The notes: generated by a model from the letters alone, not told the origin. DNA of 64,000 nt from Dicaeum eximium (GCA_013396995.1 VWZP01008346.1:186001-250000); one strand, 5' to 3'. Positions 11,738-24,900 are shown, counted from the stretch's first letter. Translations and numbers: made by a program.

Positions 11738-12399
11738 TGAGGGGGCGCGCGCTGGTGCTCGTGGGCCTTTGGGCCTCGGTCGGTTCGGGTTTGGGTTTTT
11801 GTTTGACTCCTAAAGGAGCTGTGCCAAAATCAAGTTTAATCGCGTTCCGCTTATTCTCCTCACTCCTATTAAACACCGTACAACCTGCAACACCGGGGAA
11901 GAAAATTAGCAGTGTTAAGCCGCAGTAACTGCTACACAACCCTAATTCTACCTATAATATGCACTACAGGCTTACTAATTATGCCTAAGGCACGCTGTTA
12001 AATTTGTTAGAAGCCACTCGACAATTATATTCTTGCAAATATTTGCACACTTATCTTTTGTTTATACTAATAGTATCTTCTGCTGACTTGTGAATAAACA
12101 TTTTGTCGAGTTAAGGACACATTCCTTGCAATCAAGGTCTCACAGAACAGCTATCAACATTTTTCCCAGGCAATATGATGGAGCTATTAGAAATTAGGAT
12201 AATTACAGAGAGAAGTATTTATTTAGCCTGCCATTCTGTCAGTCTCCTGTTTAGAAATAAATTCTATGGCACTTAGGAGAATGTTTTAAGTAGAATGTCG
12301 TGGTCCAATGAAAGCAAGAAAGGCAGAACATAAAAAAAGATGCATTAGGAAATCTTTAAACAAGGATAGGGAAATAAAGCTGATCTCTCTTGCATAAAC
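11738..12399. other. Edge of GMNN CpG island passing into AT-rich intergenic DNA
   Basis: CpG density falls from about 11800 onward. I see no gene, repeat or RNA element. A divergent transcript from the CpG island is possible but nothing in the sequence proves it. Confidence 0.5.
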
Positions 12400-12990
12400 T
12401 TGTTCAGTCTCTCATTGACCCATGTACATTTTCATTGTCCGCAATATCCTTTGGCAAGTACCTCTGGAGCTCAAATATCCTTTGGTCTGAAGAACACCAT
12501 CTTTTTTTTTTTCTTTGAACCTGATTCTGATATTGTAGCTTGCTGTCGCCAGTCCTTGTACTGGAAGGGACAACAAACAACCTGCCCTCATCTAGGCCGC
12601 TATTACACAGACTGCTCTGCAGTTCTCTCTCCCTACTCAGCTGTCCCTGACATGGAAGCTGTTCCATCTTCCTGCTCTTTTGTGAACTGTATGTCATTTG
12701 GTTTGCCACTGCTGAACACTGGGCTGGCATTTCTGTGGAAAAATCTGCCATAACTCTGAGATCTTATTCTTGAGTGATGGTCAGTTCAAAGTTTGTCATT
12801 CAATGTATGAAATTAAGATTTTTTAAAAATGCATATTCTTTGATGTTTATCTGCATTGAATTTCATTGCTGTATTTGCCCATCACTCAGTTCCATAATGT
12901 CCCTCTGCAGTTTTTCAGTCCCTTCTTGTTATCTTGAATAATATAGTGTCATAAGCAAGCTGTCACCTCAGTAAGCTTTGTCTTCTACAC
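12400..12990. mobile_element. Old interspersed repeat, CR1-like (degraded)
   Basis: Phrases such as TTTATCTGCATTGAATTTCA, CCCATCACTCAGTTCC and TATCTTGAATAATATAGTGT resemble an old CR1-type repeat common in amniote genomes, as I remember it, here heavily mutated. Open frames of about 115 codons on both strands (12400-12753) fall inside it and have no independent support. The family assignment is from memory. Confidence 0.4.
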
Positions 12991-14500
12991 AGCAAATGAA
13001 AATAACACATGCAGAAACATAATCTAAATTAACATTGTTCTGTTACAGTGCTAAAAAAAAGTTCATGCTCTTAGGTTAGTTTAATTCTTGTTGATTCTGG
13101 AAGAAAATTTGAAATTTCCAGGTTTCAAAACACCAGCAGATATGCTTAACTGGTTATATATGCACACAAATCCTACCAGCATTGAATGTCCTTTCAGAAA
13201 ATCTAAATTAAATTCATAAAAATTTAAATTAGAGGCATGCATCGATTTCTATCATAAATCATACATAAGAGGCACTGTGTGCTTTTTATGGCTGCAATAC
13301 ATAAATTGTACATCTTGTAAATACTATGTTTTCAAATGAAACTTTCTCAGACATTACCTTTTTGAAAATTCAGGTTTAATTCATAAAAAAGTTGCAGGTG
13401 GATTTACAGTTCAGAAGTGGAATAACTGCTTTTGGAGATGTTGGTAATTGGAAAGGCCCAAGGTAATGGGAGATGGTTCTGATGTGCCAGTCCTGTTTGT
13501 TTTCCATTTTAATTTGTTCCTTGCTGGAGGCATACAATCTGGAGGTTTGTTACAAAGCTGCCACTCCTTCAATTTACCCAGCTGAAGAACGTGTCCTCTT
13601 ATGAACCACCATGTCCCAGAGTTCAGTCTCTTCAGTTTGAAAGATCTGTAAAGAACCTCATCACCATCTCAGAAAGAACACTGAGAGTTTATTATTAGAA
13701 GCTTATTCACAGTCTTAATTGTGGGAAACCAGTATAATGACATCAAAACCTCACAAAAAAAATCCAGGTTATTTTACTGTAATATTTCCCCATTTTGTAG
13801 CCAAAGTTCCAAAGTTTTAATTTAAACAGGGATTAGGGCATTTTTACATGCAAAAATCTGTCAACCCAATGCTAGCAGAATGCATTTTTCTTCACACTGA
13901 GTGCAATATAATGCATTTCAGCTGGTTTGTTTCATAAAAAATAAAACCCTCTGTCATGAATACTTATGACTATTTGCACTTCAAGTGAGCCTAAGCAAAC
14001 ACGCCGAGGTTTCCCATAGAGCTCAGCCAATTTGTTACATTATTCATGGCAGCAGAGAGTGTGTACTTTTTAGAGCTTTTGTACTCCGTTGCTGTTGATA
14101 AATGTTATCAGTTTTTTCCAGCAAATGACAACTGAAAAAAAAAGCTCCTTGGAGGACTTTGTGTGCCTGGGAACGTGGGAATAGGTGGGTGTCCAGCAGC
14201 TTGGGGGTCCTGTATTGCTTACATGCCAGGTGTGGAAACTTCCTAAGCATGGCAGAGGGAGAGTCTGGACTTGGCTATCTGAATCAAGGGCTGGCAAAGA
14301 CATATTTGTACTTGACAGTCACACCATGCCTTTTGTCAAGGCCCTTTTTGTACTTTGCAGATATTGATCCAGCTCTGGGCTGCTTAAGGACTCTTTATTT
14401 CTACCTGCCACATTAAGTACAGGTAAACCACATGGTGATTTTTAAAAATTTGGTGTACGATGTTTCTACATAAATATCATAAAGGAGCTCCTATTTATTG
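12991..14500. other. AT-rich intergenic sequence
   Basis: No coding signature, repeat family or regulatory cluster could be supported. Short frames at 14044-14416 on both strands overlap one another and lack any recognisable domain. Confidence 0.5.
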
Positions 14501-14519
14501 GTATTTACTGTAAGCCACG

Positions 14520-14890
14520 ACCATAAGTGTTTGGGATGCAGGGAACATGCTGGGAGAGGGCCCGGGGAGCCACTGCGGGGCTGAGCCTCTGGCACACGGG
14601 AATGCCTCACCGCAGCCCTGCCCTGGCCGCAAGCCTGCAAAGGGCGCGGGGGAGGAAGCACCGAGCCCGCCTGTGCAATCCCTGAATAGTTAAGACCTGC
14701 GGCTCTGCGGGTCCCTCGCTGATGTTCTCTCGGCCCTCCTGCCCAGTATTTATTCCGGGGATAGAAGGGCTCCCGCACTCCGCCGGGTGACAGCAGGTGG
14801 CAGCGTGGCATCACGCTTCTGCTCCCGCTGCCTCCTGTTTTTCCGTCGTGCTTCGGGTGTCACCGACAAGAAATTCGCGGTTTGTCTCCT
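14520..14890. promoter_or_regulatory. Small isolated GC-rich island
   Basis: A few hundred bases of raised GC and CpG content stand out from AT-rich flanks, and a CTCF-like motif lies near the right side. This could be an insulator, enhancer or promoter of an unannotated RNA. No exon is visible. Confidence 0.35.
14790..14804 (+). promoter_or_regulatory. Candidate CTCF-binding site
   Basis: ACAGCAGGTGGCAGC matches the CTCF core (CCASYAGRKGGCRS-like) at most positions. It sits in an isolated GC-rich patch between the GMNN and C6orf62 promoters, a sensible place for a boundary element. The call rests on the motif alone. Confidence 0.4.
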
Positions 14891-15520
14891 TTTCCCTGGG
14901 TTAATCAGCATGGTTAATGAAACTCGTGGCACAATCCTGGTACAATTCATAAGGCTGACTAAGTTTCGATGATGGGCCTGTTAATAATTAGATCTCGCCA
15001 GAGAGTACACAAATTTCATGTATTAGAACAAAATATTGTCCTGTGAACTGTGATCCTGAATGCCTCAGAGGTGAAAAGTTAAAACAAAAGTCTACATATC
15101 ACCTGGTTATTTTTTTCCCTAGTTAAGTACTGTGTGAGTCAGTAAGACATCCTATAAGACATTGTTAGGTCCTAACACATAGCTTCAAAAAAACCCCAAA
15201 ACTTATAAAAGTGCTTTAAGATTTAAAAATTGAACATGCTCTGTAAAGGCTACAAATTAATAATAAGCTGAAGCTATTGTTGACTGCAAGTATTTAGAAT
15301 ATTATTTACAGACTGAACAAATAAAACATTTTTTTTTTCAAATTTTACCCTTATTCTTGCAAACATCGGCTGATCAAACACAAAACCTACATTATTTAGG
15401 ACCAATATCCCACATGCCCAAGAACTTATGTCCCATTTTATGACCACAGCCCCCTGAAGCCAGAAGGTGGGACATAAGGAAGTGCCAAATGAAGCTTAAT
15501 ATTGTAGCAACAGCTGAGGA
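14891..15520. other. AT-rich intergenic sequence
   Basis: I see no gene or nameable repeat here. Confidence 0.5.
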
Positions 15521-15524
15521 GTGG

Positions 15525-15605
15525 TGTGCTGGTTTTGGCAGGGGTAGAGTTAATTTTCCACTGCTGTCCATCACAACAAGAAGTGGACAGTGGTGGACAA
15601 CCCAA
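15525..15605. mobile_element. Songbird-type ERV LTR end fragment
   Basis: TGTGCTGGTTTTGGCAGGGG, followed by TAGAGTTAATTTTC, matches from memory the terminal sequence of an abundant passerine ERVL-type LTR. Only about 80 bp remain before a CR1-like tail. The family name is left open. Confidence 0.5.
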
Positions 15606-15607
15606 GT

Positions 15608-15629
15608 CATTCTGTGATTCTGTGATTCT
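15608..15629 (+). mobile_element. CR1 LINE 3' terminal microsatellite
   Basis: TCATTCTGTGATTCTGTGAT shows the short ATTCTRTG tail repeat that ends avian CR1 elements. The body upstream is too short or diverged to define. Confidence 0.55.
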
Positions 15630-17104
15630 AACTGGGTCCAGAACACAATATAAGGAATGCTGTACACCAATTACAACATTGAGAACACAAGTAAACACTG
15701 ACATTTCTTTGCACAAAAGCATTCCTGTTATGCTTTAGAAACTAATGTTTTCTCTGAATGCAGAAAAGACTGAATCAGTATGTTCTGAAGTATATGAAAG
15801 AGTTTTAATTACCTAACCTAATTTGTCTTGTTTGAATTTACAAAGAATACTAATTTATTTTTCTCTGATGCATAAATATTTGGCACTGAATTAATCATAG
15901 TTCTGGTTTTGAAGCATGTAGCTTCAGGGCTGATTCTACTTCTAACATGCAGTACATTATGTGTGGAATGTACAGAAGAAAGATAACAGAATCCATCTAA
16001 GCTCTTCCTAAATATGTCTATAACATACATAACAATTTGTGACAATCTATTAAAAACTAATTATTAACATGAAATTATTAATTTTTAAGTACCAAATCAT
16101 TAAGCTGGAAATTAAGAGCAGAGGCATTAGAGTACAATCTTGCCCACATGTTTATGAGTAAACATGTAATTCTGAAACAGGAACTAGACTCTGAAATTAC
16201 AGAAATTTTAGGAAAAAGAAACCCAAAATGACAAGGTGTATCTATAAAGTTATGAATAGTTTTTAATTTACAGAAAAAGCACAAGTTATTATGCAAACGA
16301 GTACTTGATTTCACTGAAAATAGTGAGGATATGATAACATGATGACTAGAAAATACCAGTTTTTCAGAGAAGCATAACCAGCAACCAGATATACTAAACT
16401 TTCAGTGCTTCTCAGAATTCCATGACTCACTTTGTCTCCCAAGGAATATATTTTTGTGACAAGTAAGACGTGACTACCTTCACAGGGGCCATTTCCCATG
16501 CTGCTGGATTCTGTATTTCTGCAGGGTGGCAGCCCTGATGCTGTGACCCCAGTCCTCAGAGGGGTCTGTGTGCACCTGACTCCTCCAAGGGACAGGACTG
16601 CAGCTACGTGGTGCTGTCACAGTCCTCCTCACTCTCGGGGAAAGCCTCAAGGACACCAGCTGATCTGTCTGTGCTGTGCTAACCAAGCAGAGGCTGACTC
16701 ACACTGCTGGCTGTTTTACTCAGCCCGGATTTACCATGCACTAAAAAACACTATTTTTGCTGTGTTAATGGGATTTAAGCCTAAAACAAGAGAACTATTA
16801 CTGCATATAATGCCACAACCTATTTGTCAGGTTTGTTTTGTATAACATGCACATTCCTTTCTTCTCAGTGATAAACCTTGTATTATTTTAAATTAGATTT
16901 GAAGAGGGGCAGTCTGTCATTGGATGGAGTGTTATAATTGCAAAATACACACCCAGCTTCCAGGGCCACAAGCTTCTCTTATAAATGATGCAACATTGCA
17001 TAATCAGTGTGAAGCATAACAATAATATGCAATTATGTAGTCAAGAGAATTATGGATCAATAGCATACAAATATTTATTTTGCTAAGTCTTAACTCACCC
17101 TTCA
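15630..17104. other. AT-rich intergenic sequence
   Basis: The stretch at 16490-16700 is somewhat richer in GC and carries a 115-codon plus-strand frame. It has no homology I recognise and no convincing splice context. Nothing else was seen. Confidence 0.45.
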
Positions 17105-17105
17105 T

Positions 17106-17160
17106 TAACATATGTTTTTAACATATGTTTTAACATATTTTTTTTAACATATGTTTTAAC
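17106..17160. repeat. Imperfect tandem repeat of TAACATATGTTTT
   Basis: Four near-copies of a TAACATATGTTTT unit stand in a row, one with the central part expanded into a T-run. Each copy contains the palindrome ACATATGT. Confidence 0.7.
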
Positions 17161-19399
17161 TAAGATGATGATATTTTTCTACCCTATGAGCTTCATTGTT
17201 ATGCATGATGGAGAAAAAGAAGCCCAACTATTTAAAAGTAGGACAAGACTCAGCCATTACTCATTAATTTAATAGTGCAAGTATTTCTGCATGTAAATGT
17301 ATAATAAACATACTTGGGTTGGTTAATTTACTCATTTGAGTAAATGTTGTCAGGGGACCTTTACTAGACAATGAGCCAAAAGGAAAAAAAAAATCTTCTC
17401 TGAGCTTGGTGAAGAAAGGAAGTTGTCTATATAAGGAGGAGCACCAGTCTTTACAGGAGGAACCTGGAGTGATTCCAGCTCCCAATCCCCTTCTGAAAGG
17501 ATCTGAGCAGCCTGAGTTTGCAGAAGACAGGTGGTGGCTGCTTAACACGTAATACTTTGTACTTGATCTCCCTTTTCCTTTACACACAGACATACACATC
17601 TATATATGTATAAGTATATTTAATTTAAGTATATATATTCCTCTCCTCATAGCTCAACTATAAAGCCCTCCAGAAGAAAAAGCGCTCTTACACCAGCACT
17701 ACATTTGACAAAATTTTCTGGATGCATTCCTCAGCCTGGGGCCGGGCAGCTGCCCGCTCCCTTGTGCCTGCATCCCTACACTCCAAAGGGCAGCTGGAGT
17801 CCCTGGGCTGGAAGAACACGCCTTCCTTTCCCCTCCGCAGGTGGGCAGGGCGCCAGTTCCCTCCGCGGCCCTTCCGTGTCGGGGCGATCCCCGCGACAGG
17901 CGGCTCCGAGCTCTCGCTGTGCTGGCACAAAGAGGGTCACAGGCCGAGCGTGAGTCATGCCTTAAAATAGCAGCGGGCGCAAGACTGCAGCACAAAATGT
18001 CGCACAGGGCAGCGTGGAAAACAAAACTGGACCCAACCGGCTGGAAGAGCGCTTATCTAAATGCGGCTCTCCTTAAGGACAGGCTGGTGTTATAGTTAAA
18101 AAACTCTTGTCAGTCTGAAACAGCCACAGAAGTGCAGAGCTAGTGTAATCCTCCTATTTACCTGCCTTGCTTTTACCACCTAATAAATGGTTATTTTCAA
18201 TCGGCATTTCCCATTAGGACTGAACAGCAGTCTCAAAATTAGGACTGAACAGCGGTTCCTCCTCCTCCTCCTTCCTTTCTGCTCTGTTCTTGTTGAAATA
18301 ACAGAGGACTGTTCTGGGCAATGCCCGTGTCGGGGAAGGCAAAGAGGACTGCTCGCACCGGAGGGTCTGACTAACACCCGGGGAAGAGAATGAGATCCAA
18401 GGGCTGAACAGAGAGATGTCCGAGGGAAAGTATAGAGGAAAGAGGGAAAATAGAGGAAGGGCATGCTAAAGGAAAATAAGTAATTTGAGGGTCAGGAGAG
18501 AACAAGGGGGATCGGCAGGGACAAGCAAGAGACTGGGGGACCAAACACTAAAATGTCGAGTTACTGGAGAATGCCATTGCCGTGCTGCACGGGCTTTGAA
18601 ACACGATCAAGTTAGAGAAACGGTGCCTGCACTTGTCTTCTGCCGGTAATCTCTGTAATATCGCTGCTGTTCCGGTGAGTCACAGGCGCCAGCTTCCAGG
18701 AAAAGGTGGCAGAGATGCGTTCCCCAGGCCGGCATCCCGCGCCGTGCCGAGGCACAAACCCGCCGGTCAGCACCCCTCGGCTCCCCGGCCCGAACCTGCG
18801 CTCGCCCCGCTTCGGGAGCCCGCCCCGCCCGGGACAAGTCGGGCAGCGAGGCTTCCCTGTGGGCCAGCAAACAGCGGGTCCCGTGCTGGCATGGCGAGTC
18901 CTCCTGCTCGGCCTGGGCCTTCCCTCAGGGAGAACAGCAGGCTGTGTCCTCGCTCGGCTACCATTGCTTCCGTGCCATTTCTCCTTCCTTCCAGAGAACG
19001 GGAAGGGAGGGAAGGCATTAGCCTGTCTTTGTAGTGCAGAAATAAAACGGCTTACTTCTCTCCCAGGATTAGGTTTGTGTCTCTGGAACAGCAATTACTT
19101 ATTTATACAATTTAGCCAGCCTCCTCGGGAAGCACCGCGACCGCCACGGAAGAGCACGGACTGTCACATTGGCTGCTGTGGCGAGATCGGTGCTGCAGAC
19201 GAGCCCCTCGCCATGGCAGCTTTGAATACCTGTTGGACTTTAACTTTTATTTACAGTTTTACTTGGCGTACGTGGGGCAGGCTGAATACAAACCCCCAAG
19301 GACCAAATTACACAAAATATGCCACTACAAGACCTGTTTACTTATAACATCACCGCGCTTAAGGCTGGAACAAGTTTAAGTATTCCCGCAAGGTGACGG
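17161..19399. other. Intergenic sequence with GC-rich patches upstream of the C6orf62 promoter
   Basis: GC-rich patches at about 17700-18000 and 18650-19030 produce overlapping open frames on both strands (up to 213 codons). None shows conserved domains. They may be outlying parts of the C6orf62 CpG island or promoters of non-coding RNA. Confidence 0.45.
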
Positions 19400-20230
19400 A
19401 ATTTGGGGATCAGGGGTTCGTCGGGTGAGACGGAGGGGAGCTGCCCCAGGCGGATACCAGGTCGGGCGGGCGGGCGAGGGCCACGTTCCGTCCCTCCCTT
19501 TGCCTCACACCCCGCCCGCCGTCGTCCCCGTCCCCCCCCGCCCGAGAACGGCATTGAGCAGCCCCATCCGGGTCCCTGTCCCGCGGGCACCACGCGAGGC
19601 GAGCGGGCGGTTACACGAGGCGTGACCGCGGGGGCTGGAGGGGAAGAAAGTGTAAGGCAGTGCGGAGTCCTGGAGCGGTGAGAGCTCTGACACGCTCCAA
19701 GCCGCTGCTGTACTTTGCTTCCTGCCGTTCTCGACAAGGCGTGTCCACGGTGGTTACCGAGGCTGAGCTCTACCGCCTCGACCACAACAGTGCTTCGCCC
19801 CCCCGGAGGCACGAGCGCTTGGTACGCGCCGGCGGTGCGGGTAGGGCGGTGCCTGTCTGACTCAGGCGCTGCCATTTTGAGGAGTCGGTGGTGCCTGCGC
19901 AGCTCCACTCCGCGCTCGCTCCGTGCCGAGGCACAGGCGCTCCCGCTCCCTCCTGCCCGCTGCTGCCGTCGCCCTCGAGGACGTCCCGGGACCGCCTGGG
20001 CGAAAAGAGGCTCTCCGCAGCCCTTTCATCATTCTTCCCGGCCGTCCCGGTCCTCTTTCGACGCCGCTCCGGGATCTCTCTATGCCCGCCGCCTTCCTCC
20101 GTAGGAGCCGCTAGCGCAGGGACAGCGTCCTCTTCCTCCTCCTCCTCCTTCCGCCGCCGCCGCCGTCGCCTCTTCCTCCTCCTTCTCTCTCCGCCACCAT
20201 TTCCCCACTCCCCGGCCCCGGGGCGCTGAG
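19400..20230 (+). promoter_or_regulatory. C6orf62 CpG-island promoter
   Basis: This is a dense CpG island without a TATA box. GCCATTTTG at 19871-19879 fits YY1 and CTGCGCAG at 19895-19902 resembles an NRF1 half-site, a common pairing in housekeeping promoters. The start of transcription is probably just downstream of these. Confidence 0.6.
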
Positions 20231-21979
20231 CTAGACTATGGGGACCAGGTCGGGGCCGAGCAGCGGCAGAGCGGGCGGCCCGGTCACCGTGTCCCCTGCG
20301 GCAGGGATGGGGGGGCTCCGCGGCTTCGTGGCTTTATCTTGACATGGCTCCTCTCCGTGCTGCCAGCACCGCCACCGCCTCCTCCTCCTCCACTGCTCCT
20401 CCTGCGCCCGCCGGCTGCGGGTAGTGAGCGGGCCACGGTCCCGGGCTCTCGTCGGAGCCTCTCAGTCTCTTGCTTAACTGGGGGGGAAGCTTTGGAAGGG
20501 GTTCCTTTTTTGTTTTTGGTTTTGTTTTCCTTTGGTTTTGTTCCTTTCTCTCCAGAGAGAGAAGGGGGAGAAATACTTTTTCACCTCTTCTCTTCTTAAC
20601 CTGGTCCGACGAATTTGCTAACCTAAAAACTTTTTAACCCCGACTAATCAAACATCTGGGGCGGGGCAAAAATGTCTGGAGAGAGGAAGAAAATAACCTG
20701 ATAATTGGGGGTTTGCTTTTTTTTTTTCGGGGGAGGGTGATTTAGAGGTTTAAAATTGCAACCTAGATTGCAACTAAGAAAACCCAAAAACCTCGCAAAA
20801 AAAAAAAAAATCTGTCACCGAAAAGCAGGAGCAAAAGGCACTCCATGTTTTCCGAGTCGTGGCCATGAAGTGAGAGGGGAGAGAGGCGGTGCTGCTGTGG
20901 GTGTTCCGCTGCCCCGGGCGCGGCCGCCCTGCGCGCACAGAGAAGCCGAAGGGAAATCCAAGAGCGCAAGAGGCCATGCACAGCCTCGGCTGACCGTGCT
21001 CGCAGCAGCAGAGAGAGAGAGAGAGAGAGAGAGGGAAGGACCCCCGGGGGATCAGCAGCCCAGGGAGTGTATGGGGTGTCGGGGGATGTAGGGCTCTCCC
21101 ACTGCTACGGAGCCCGGGTTTGGGGCACTGATTAAGGTTTAAGTCTCTCGGGGAGATAGTAGTGTCTTCTGAATCCCTGTGCGCCCCTTGTCAATGGCCA
21201 TCATGATCCCTCTCCTCTTCGGCAGCAGTAGCCTCAGGGTAGTGATGAGCAGGATGAAGTTAGAAATGACTCCGCTGTCTTTTCTCTTTGCTCCCCTGAA
21301 AACCAGCGCTGTGTTGTCTGTAGTTGATTTTGTTGTTGTTGGCGGCAGAGAAATGTCATACTTCCCGGGTTGTGCACTCCTCCTTTGCACCCTTTTCTCT
21401 GCTCTCCACCAAGTGTAATAATTCTAAAGAAAAAGACAGACAACATAGCAATAGTGGAAGGCTGAGAATAATAATCAGTAGAGTCATGAATCTGGCTGGG
21501 GTAAAACGCAGTTTGTAATTTCAGCTTCGGGTTTTTTTTTTTGTAAGCAGAGCAAAAGTACCCCCCCATGGATTGGGCTTGTGCTAGTTGCTTTTTATTG
21601 TACACATAAATTGTGATAAGATTTGTTTGGGGTTTGTTTTCATTTTTCCTCCCTTCATTCTTGCCCACTTATTCCTGCGGCTAAACTCTTCAAATTTTTC
21701 TCTTCGAAATTATTTCTTTTTTTTTTTCCTTGATTTATTGTAAAACTTCTTGTCCAGCCATGACTGGACAGCTACCTTCTTTGTTTCTTGACCCCTCTAA
21801 TACGACATTCTCGTAAAAGATTGCCTGAGGTGCAGTTTTGGGTTACATTAGCGTTTGATCTTTTCAGTTGTATTAGCAGGAATCAAACGACTTGTTTCTG
21901 TTGTACTTAAGTCTTACGAAAAAGGTGCCCATAGTTTAGCGACAGTTTCCAAAGGCTTTAGTACCACCTGTATTACAAA
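19900..21979 (+). other. C6orf62: C6orf62 5' leader region (extent and splicing uncertain)
   Basis: Between the likely promoter and the ATG at 21980 lie about 2 kb. They include CCT/GCC-rich repeats (20128-20190 and 20368-20405), an AG repeat at 21010-21033 and T-rich runs. The leader may be one long exon or be spliced. A donor-like GTA|GTGAGC lies near 20420, and an acceptor-like TTTTCAGTTGTATTAGCAG ends at 21879. Several upstream ATGs are present (for example in ACTATGGGGACC near 20238), so upstream ORFs are likely if the leader is unspliced. Confidence 0.5.
21010..21033. repeat. (AG)n microsatellite
   Basis: A run of twelve AG dinucleotides lies in the C6orf62 leader region. Confidence 0.9.
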
Positions 21980-24900
21980 ATGGGGGACCCAAACTCCCGG
22001 AAGAAACAAGCTCTGAACAGACTTCGTGCTCAGCTTAGAAAGAAAAAAGAATCTTTAGCTGACCAGTTTGACTTCAAGATGTACATTGCCTTTGTGTTCA
22101 AAGACAAGGTAACTTGGTTTTAAAGTGTGTCTGTGTGTCTGGTGTGTTTTAAGTGTTCTGTGCAAAGTCTTGCTGCCTGATTGCATCGAATGTTTTATCC
22201 TTGAGAGATTCCACTGATTTCTAGTTTTTTGGGTTTTTTTTGTTTTTTTTTTTAATTGCTATAGAACTCACTTAGTTCATGTTTGTCATTTTGGCTCTTA
22301 GTATTTTGTAAGGCAGAGGGTTCCAGTGCCTCATTAAATGGTTACTTGGTAACTTCTGTATTGGTTAGATATTTTTCAAAGTTAACACTGTAACTCGTTA
22401 AGCCTGATTTGGGTCTGACGTGCTCAGTTGCTGGCTGTGAGCAGTTGGGCTGTGAAGGGAATCTGGCTGGGGCGATTGCCCAGTGCGTTTATCTGGTGAA
22501 AGCAGAAGGGCAGACCTGGCAGTTGAAGGGTGGAATCGCAAGATGTGATGTGGAAATGGCCCAAGTGCGCAGGAACTTGTGGAACTGCTGCTGTCATTTT
22601 GAAAGGGAGTGGGGAGGGCAAAGAGGAAATCTTAATTTGCTTGGCTGCCTCCTCTGCTGCTGAATTCTTCACATCTGGGTGGGGAACTGGGTTTTTTTAA
22701 AGCCAGCTATAGACCCGCAATTGTGGAAGAGTTCTTATGCACAGAACGTTAAGGAAAGTAGGCACTTCTTTCTAGTGAATGTGCTGGACACATGATGAGG
22801 AAGTGAAAATAGAAGCAAATGGCCACAGAGTACATAATGCATGTAGATGAGCTCTGAAATAGTTTAGTCTCCTCATCTGTGTAGATTTTGCATTTGCTGT
22901 AATAATTAGGTGTTTTTAATGAAGACTTTTCCTTGAAAAGCTTCTTTAAAATTTCTGAGTTTAGTTTGCTTTTGTCAGTTGTAGTGCAAGCAGAGATGGA
23001 TATATTGGGGTATAATTTCTCGGTACTGTGTCATAGTAACATAAAAATAAATGTTTAAGCAGTGGCAAAAAATTAGATTTTCTTAGATGACACAGCTTTA
23101 ACTCTTTTAGTGGGACATTGGTACTACTTTTTGGTTGCTCTGTAGAAATTCATTGCAAAAGCCTGCTTTAAATCCTGTTATATTTGCTTATATCACAGTG
23201 AGCTGAAGATGTCCATCCCATACCATTTTGCTTAAAGTAGGAGTTTAGCTCAAGTCAGCATAGTCAGCAAATAGTTGCCTGTTACCTGAGTTCTGATGGA
23301 GGGGAAGGGAAGTGGAGCATTATTTGATGAGATATACTTTGTCTCTTAAGTAGCTCAAGACTTCCAGTGCTCTGTAAGAAAGCTGTTAGAAACAGACATA
23401 CAACTTCAGTGATTCTCATAATGTTTTGGCCATGCTTGAGAGAGGCTGAAGTATTTGTAGTGAGTATAAAGTTATTTAGCAAATGAAAATAGTCCTCCTC
23501 TGAGAAGATTATAGCTAACTTCAGATGAGATCTCAATCACCTGCTGTCACCAAATGTGGCATTGAAAGATTTCACTTTTCATAAAAGGCCGACTGTAAAA
23601 AATTGAAAAGGAGAAAAAAGGTGTTACTTGATTGATATTTGCAGAGAGAAGCTTGCAGAAGTGCTTGGTCATCCTAGAGTCATACTCTACCTGAAGAAGG
23701 AGCAATTCTGTTAATGTTTAGACAGAATCTTAGTGTTTGCAAGACTGATTGGTAAATCTGCATTTTTGAAGACTACAAAAATCTGTTCACTTTTAGAAAA
23801 GTTGTAGGTCTGATTCTGTTTAACTTACAAACTTTTGCCTGTAAATTTTAGCGTGGTTTGTGTCAAAGTCTTAGTCTGTGTGATGTGTACTTTATACATT
23901 TATACGGAAAATCACAAATCCTGAAATAAACTGCTACCTATAGTCTCCTATAAAGGATTGTAGTCTTAATGTAATCTGTGCTTTTTTTTTTTTTTAGAAA
24001 AAAAAGTCAGCGCTTTTTGAAGTGTCTGAAGTGATACCAGTCATGACCAATAACTATGAAGAAAATATCCTGAAAGGTGTGCGGGATTCCAGCTATTCTT
24101 TGGAAAGTTCCTTAGAGCTTCTGCAGAAGGATATAGTACAGCTCCATGCACCCCGCTACCAGTCCATGCGCAGGGTAAGGCTCCTTTTTATCCTTGCTGA
24201 ATTGTACTTTTTCAACACTTGTGCTTTTCCTTGTGAATCTGAAAGCTAATCCTCCCTTTTTGGTTTTCTCATTTGCTGCATGAGGGCTCTGCGGGCCTGT
24301 GTCTATAGTGTCTAGTTTGAAGGGTAGCAATAGGATAATAATAGTTCTGAAACTATTTAAATATGTAGTTCTTAAGTTTTACCTTTCATTTGTCTCATTC
24401 AGAGATGTGCCTTGAGAATTGTATCTTCTTGCCATCTTTGTCCTTTAGAAGGCATGTGTTAATAAATCTTGCAACAACTGCTGTACATCTAAGTGATTTT
24501 GCTTTATGAATATTGCAAGACAGTCTTTGCTAATGTTTCTTAAAGTTGTAGTTTATATTAAGTGGGTACTGATACTAAAATTCAGTGGAAAGCAAGGAAG
24601 ACTTCATTTGTGGTATGAGTAATATAAATGGAAAATCAAACAAGTGTTGTATTAAGTATCACCTCTGAAGTATGTGCCTGTATAGATAAGTTGCTTATCT
24701 GTGTCTTTGACCACTGGAGGGAATGTAAGTACAGAACTTTACTGCTCACAGGATGTGATCGGCTGTACCCAGGAGATGGACTTCATTCTATGGCCTCGGA
24801 ATGATATTGAGAAGATAGTCTGTCTCCTGTTCTCTCGGTGGAAGGGATCTGATGAACCCTTCAGGCCTGTTCAGGTATTTGGTTTTGAGTTTTGACGTCA

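Noticed and set aside
11376..11939. 187-codon minus-strand open frame and several overlapping frames in the GMNN promoter
   Set aside because: They lie in CpG-island DNA where stops are rare, include an N, repeat the duplicated block, and have no domain.
12400..12753. Paired frames of about 115 codons on opposite strands
   Set aside because: They fall inside an old CR1-like interspersed repeat.
18612..20229. Long overlapping frames on both strands (up to 213 codons) upstream of C6orf62
   Set aside because: GC-rich promoter sequence gives chance frames; none shows conserved protein features or splice context.
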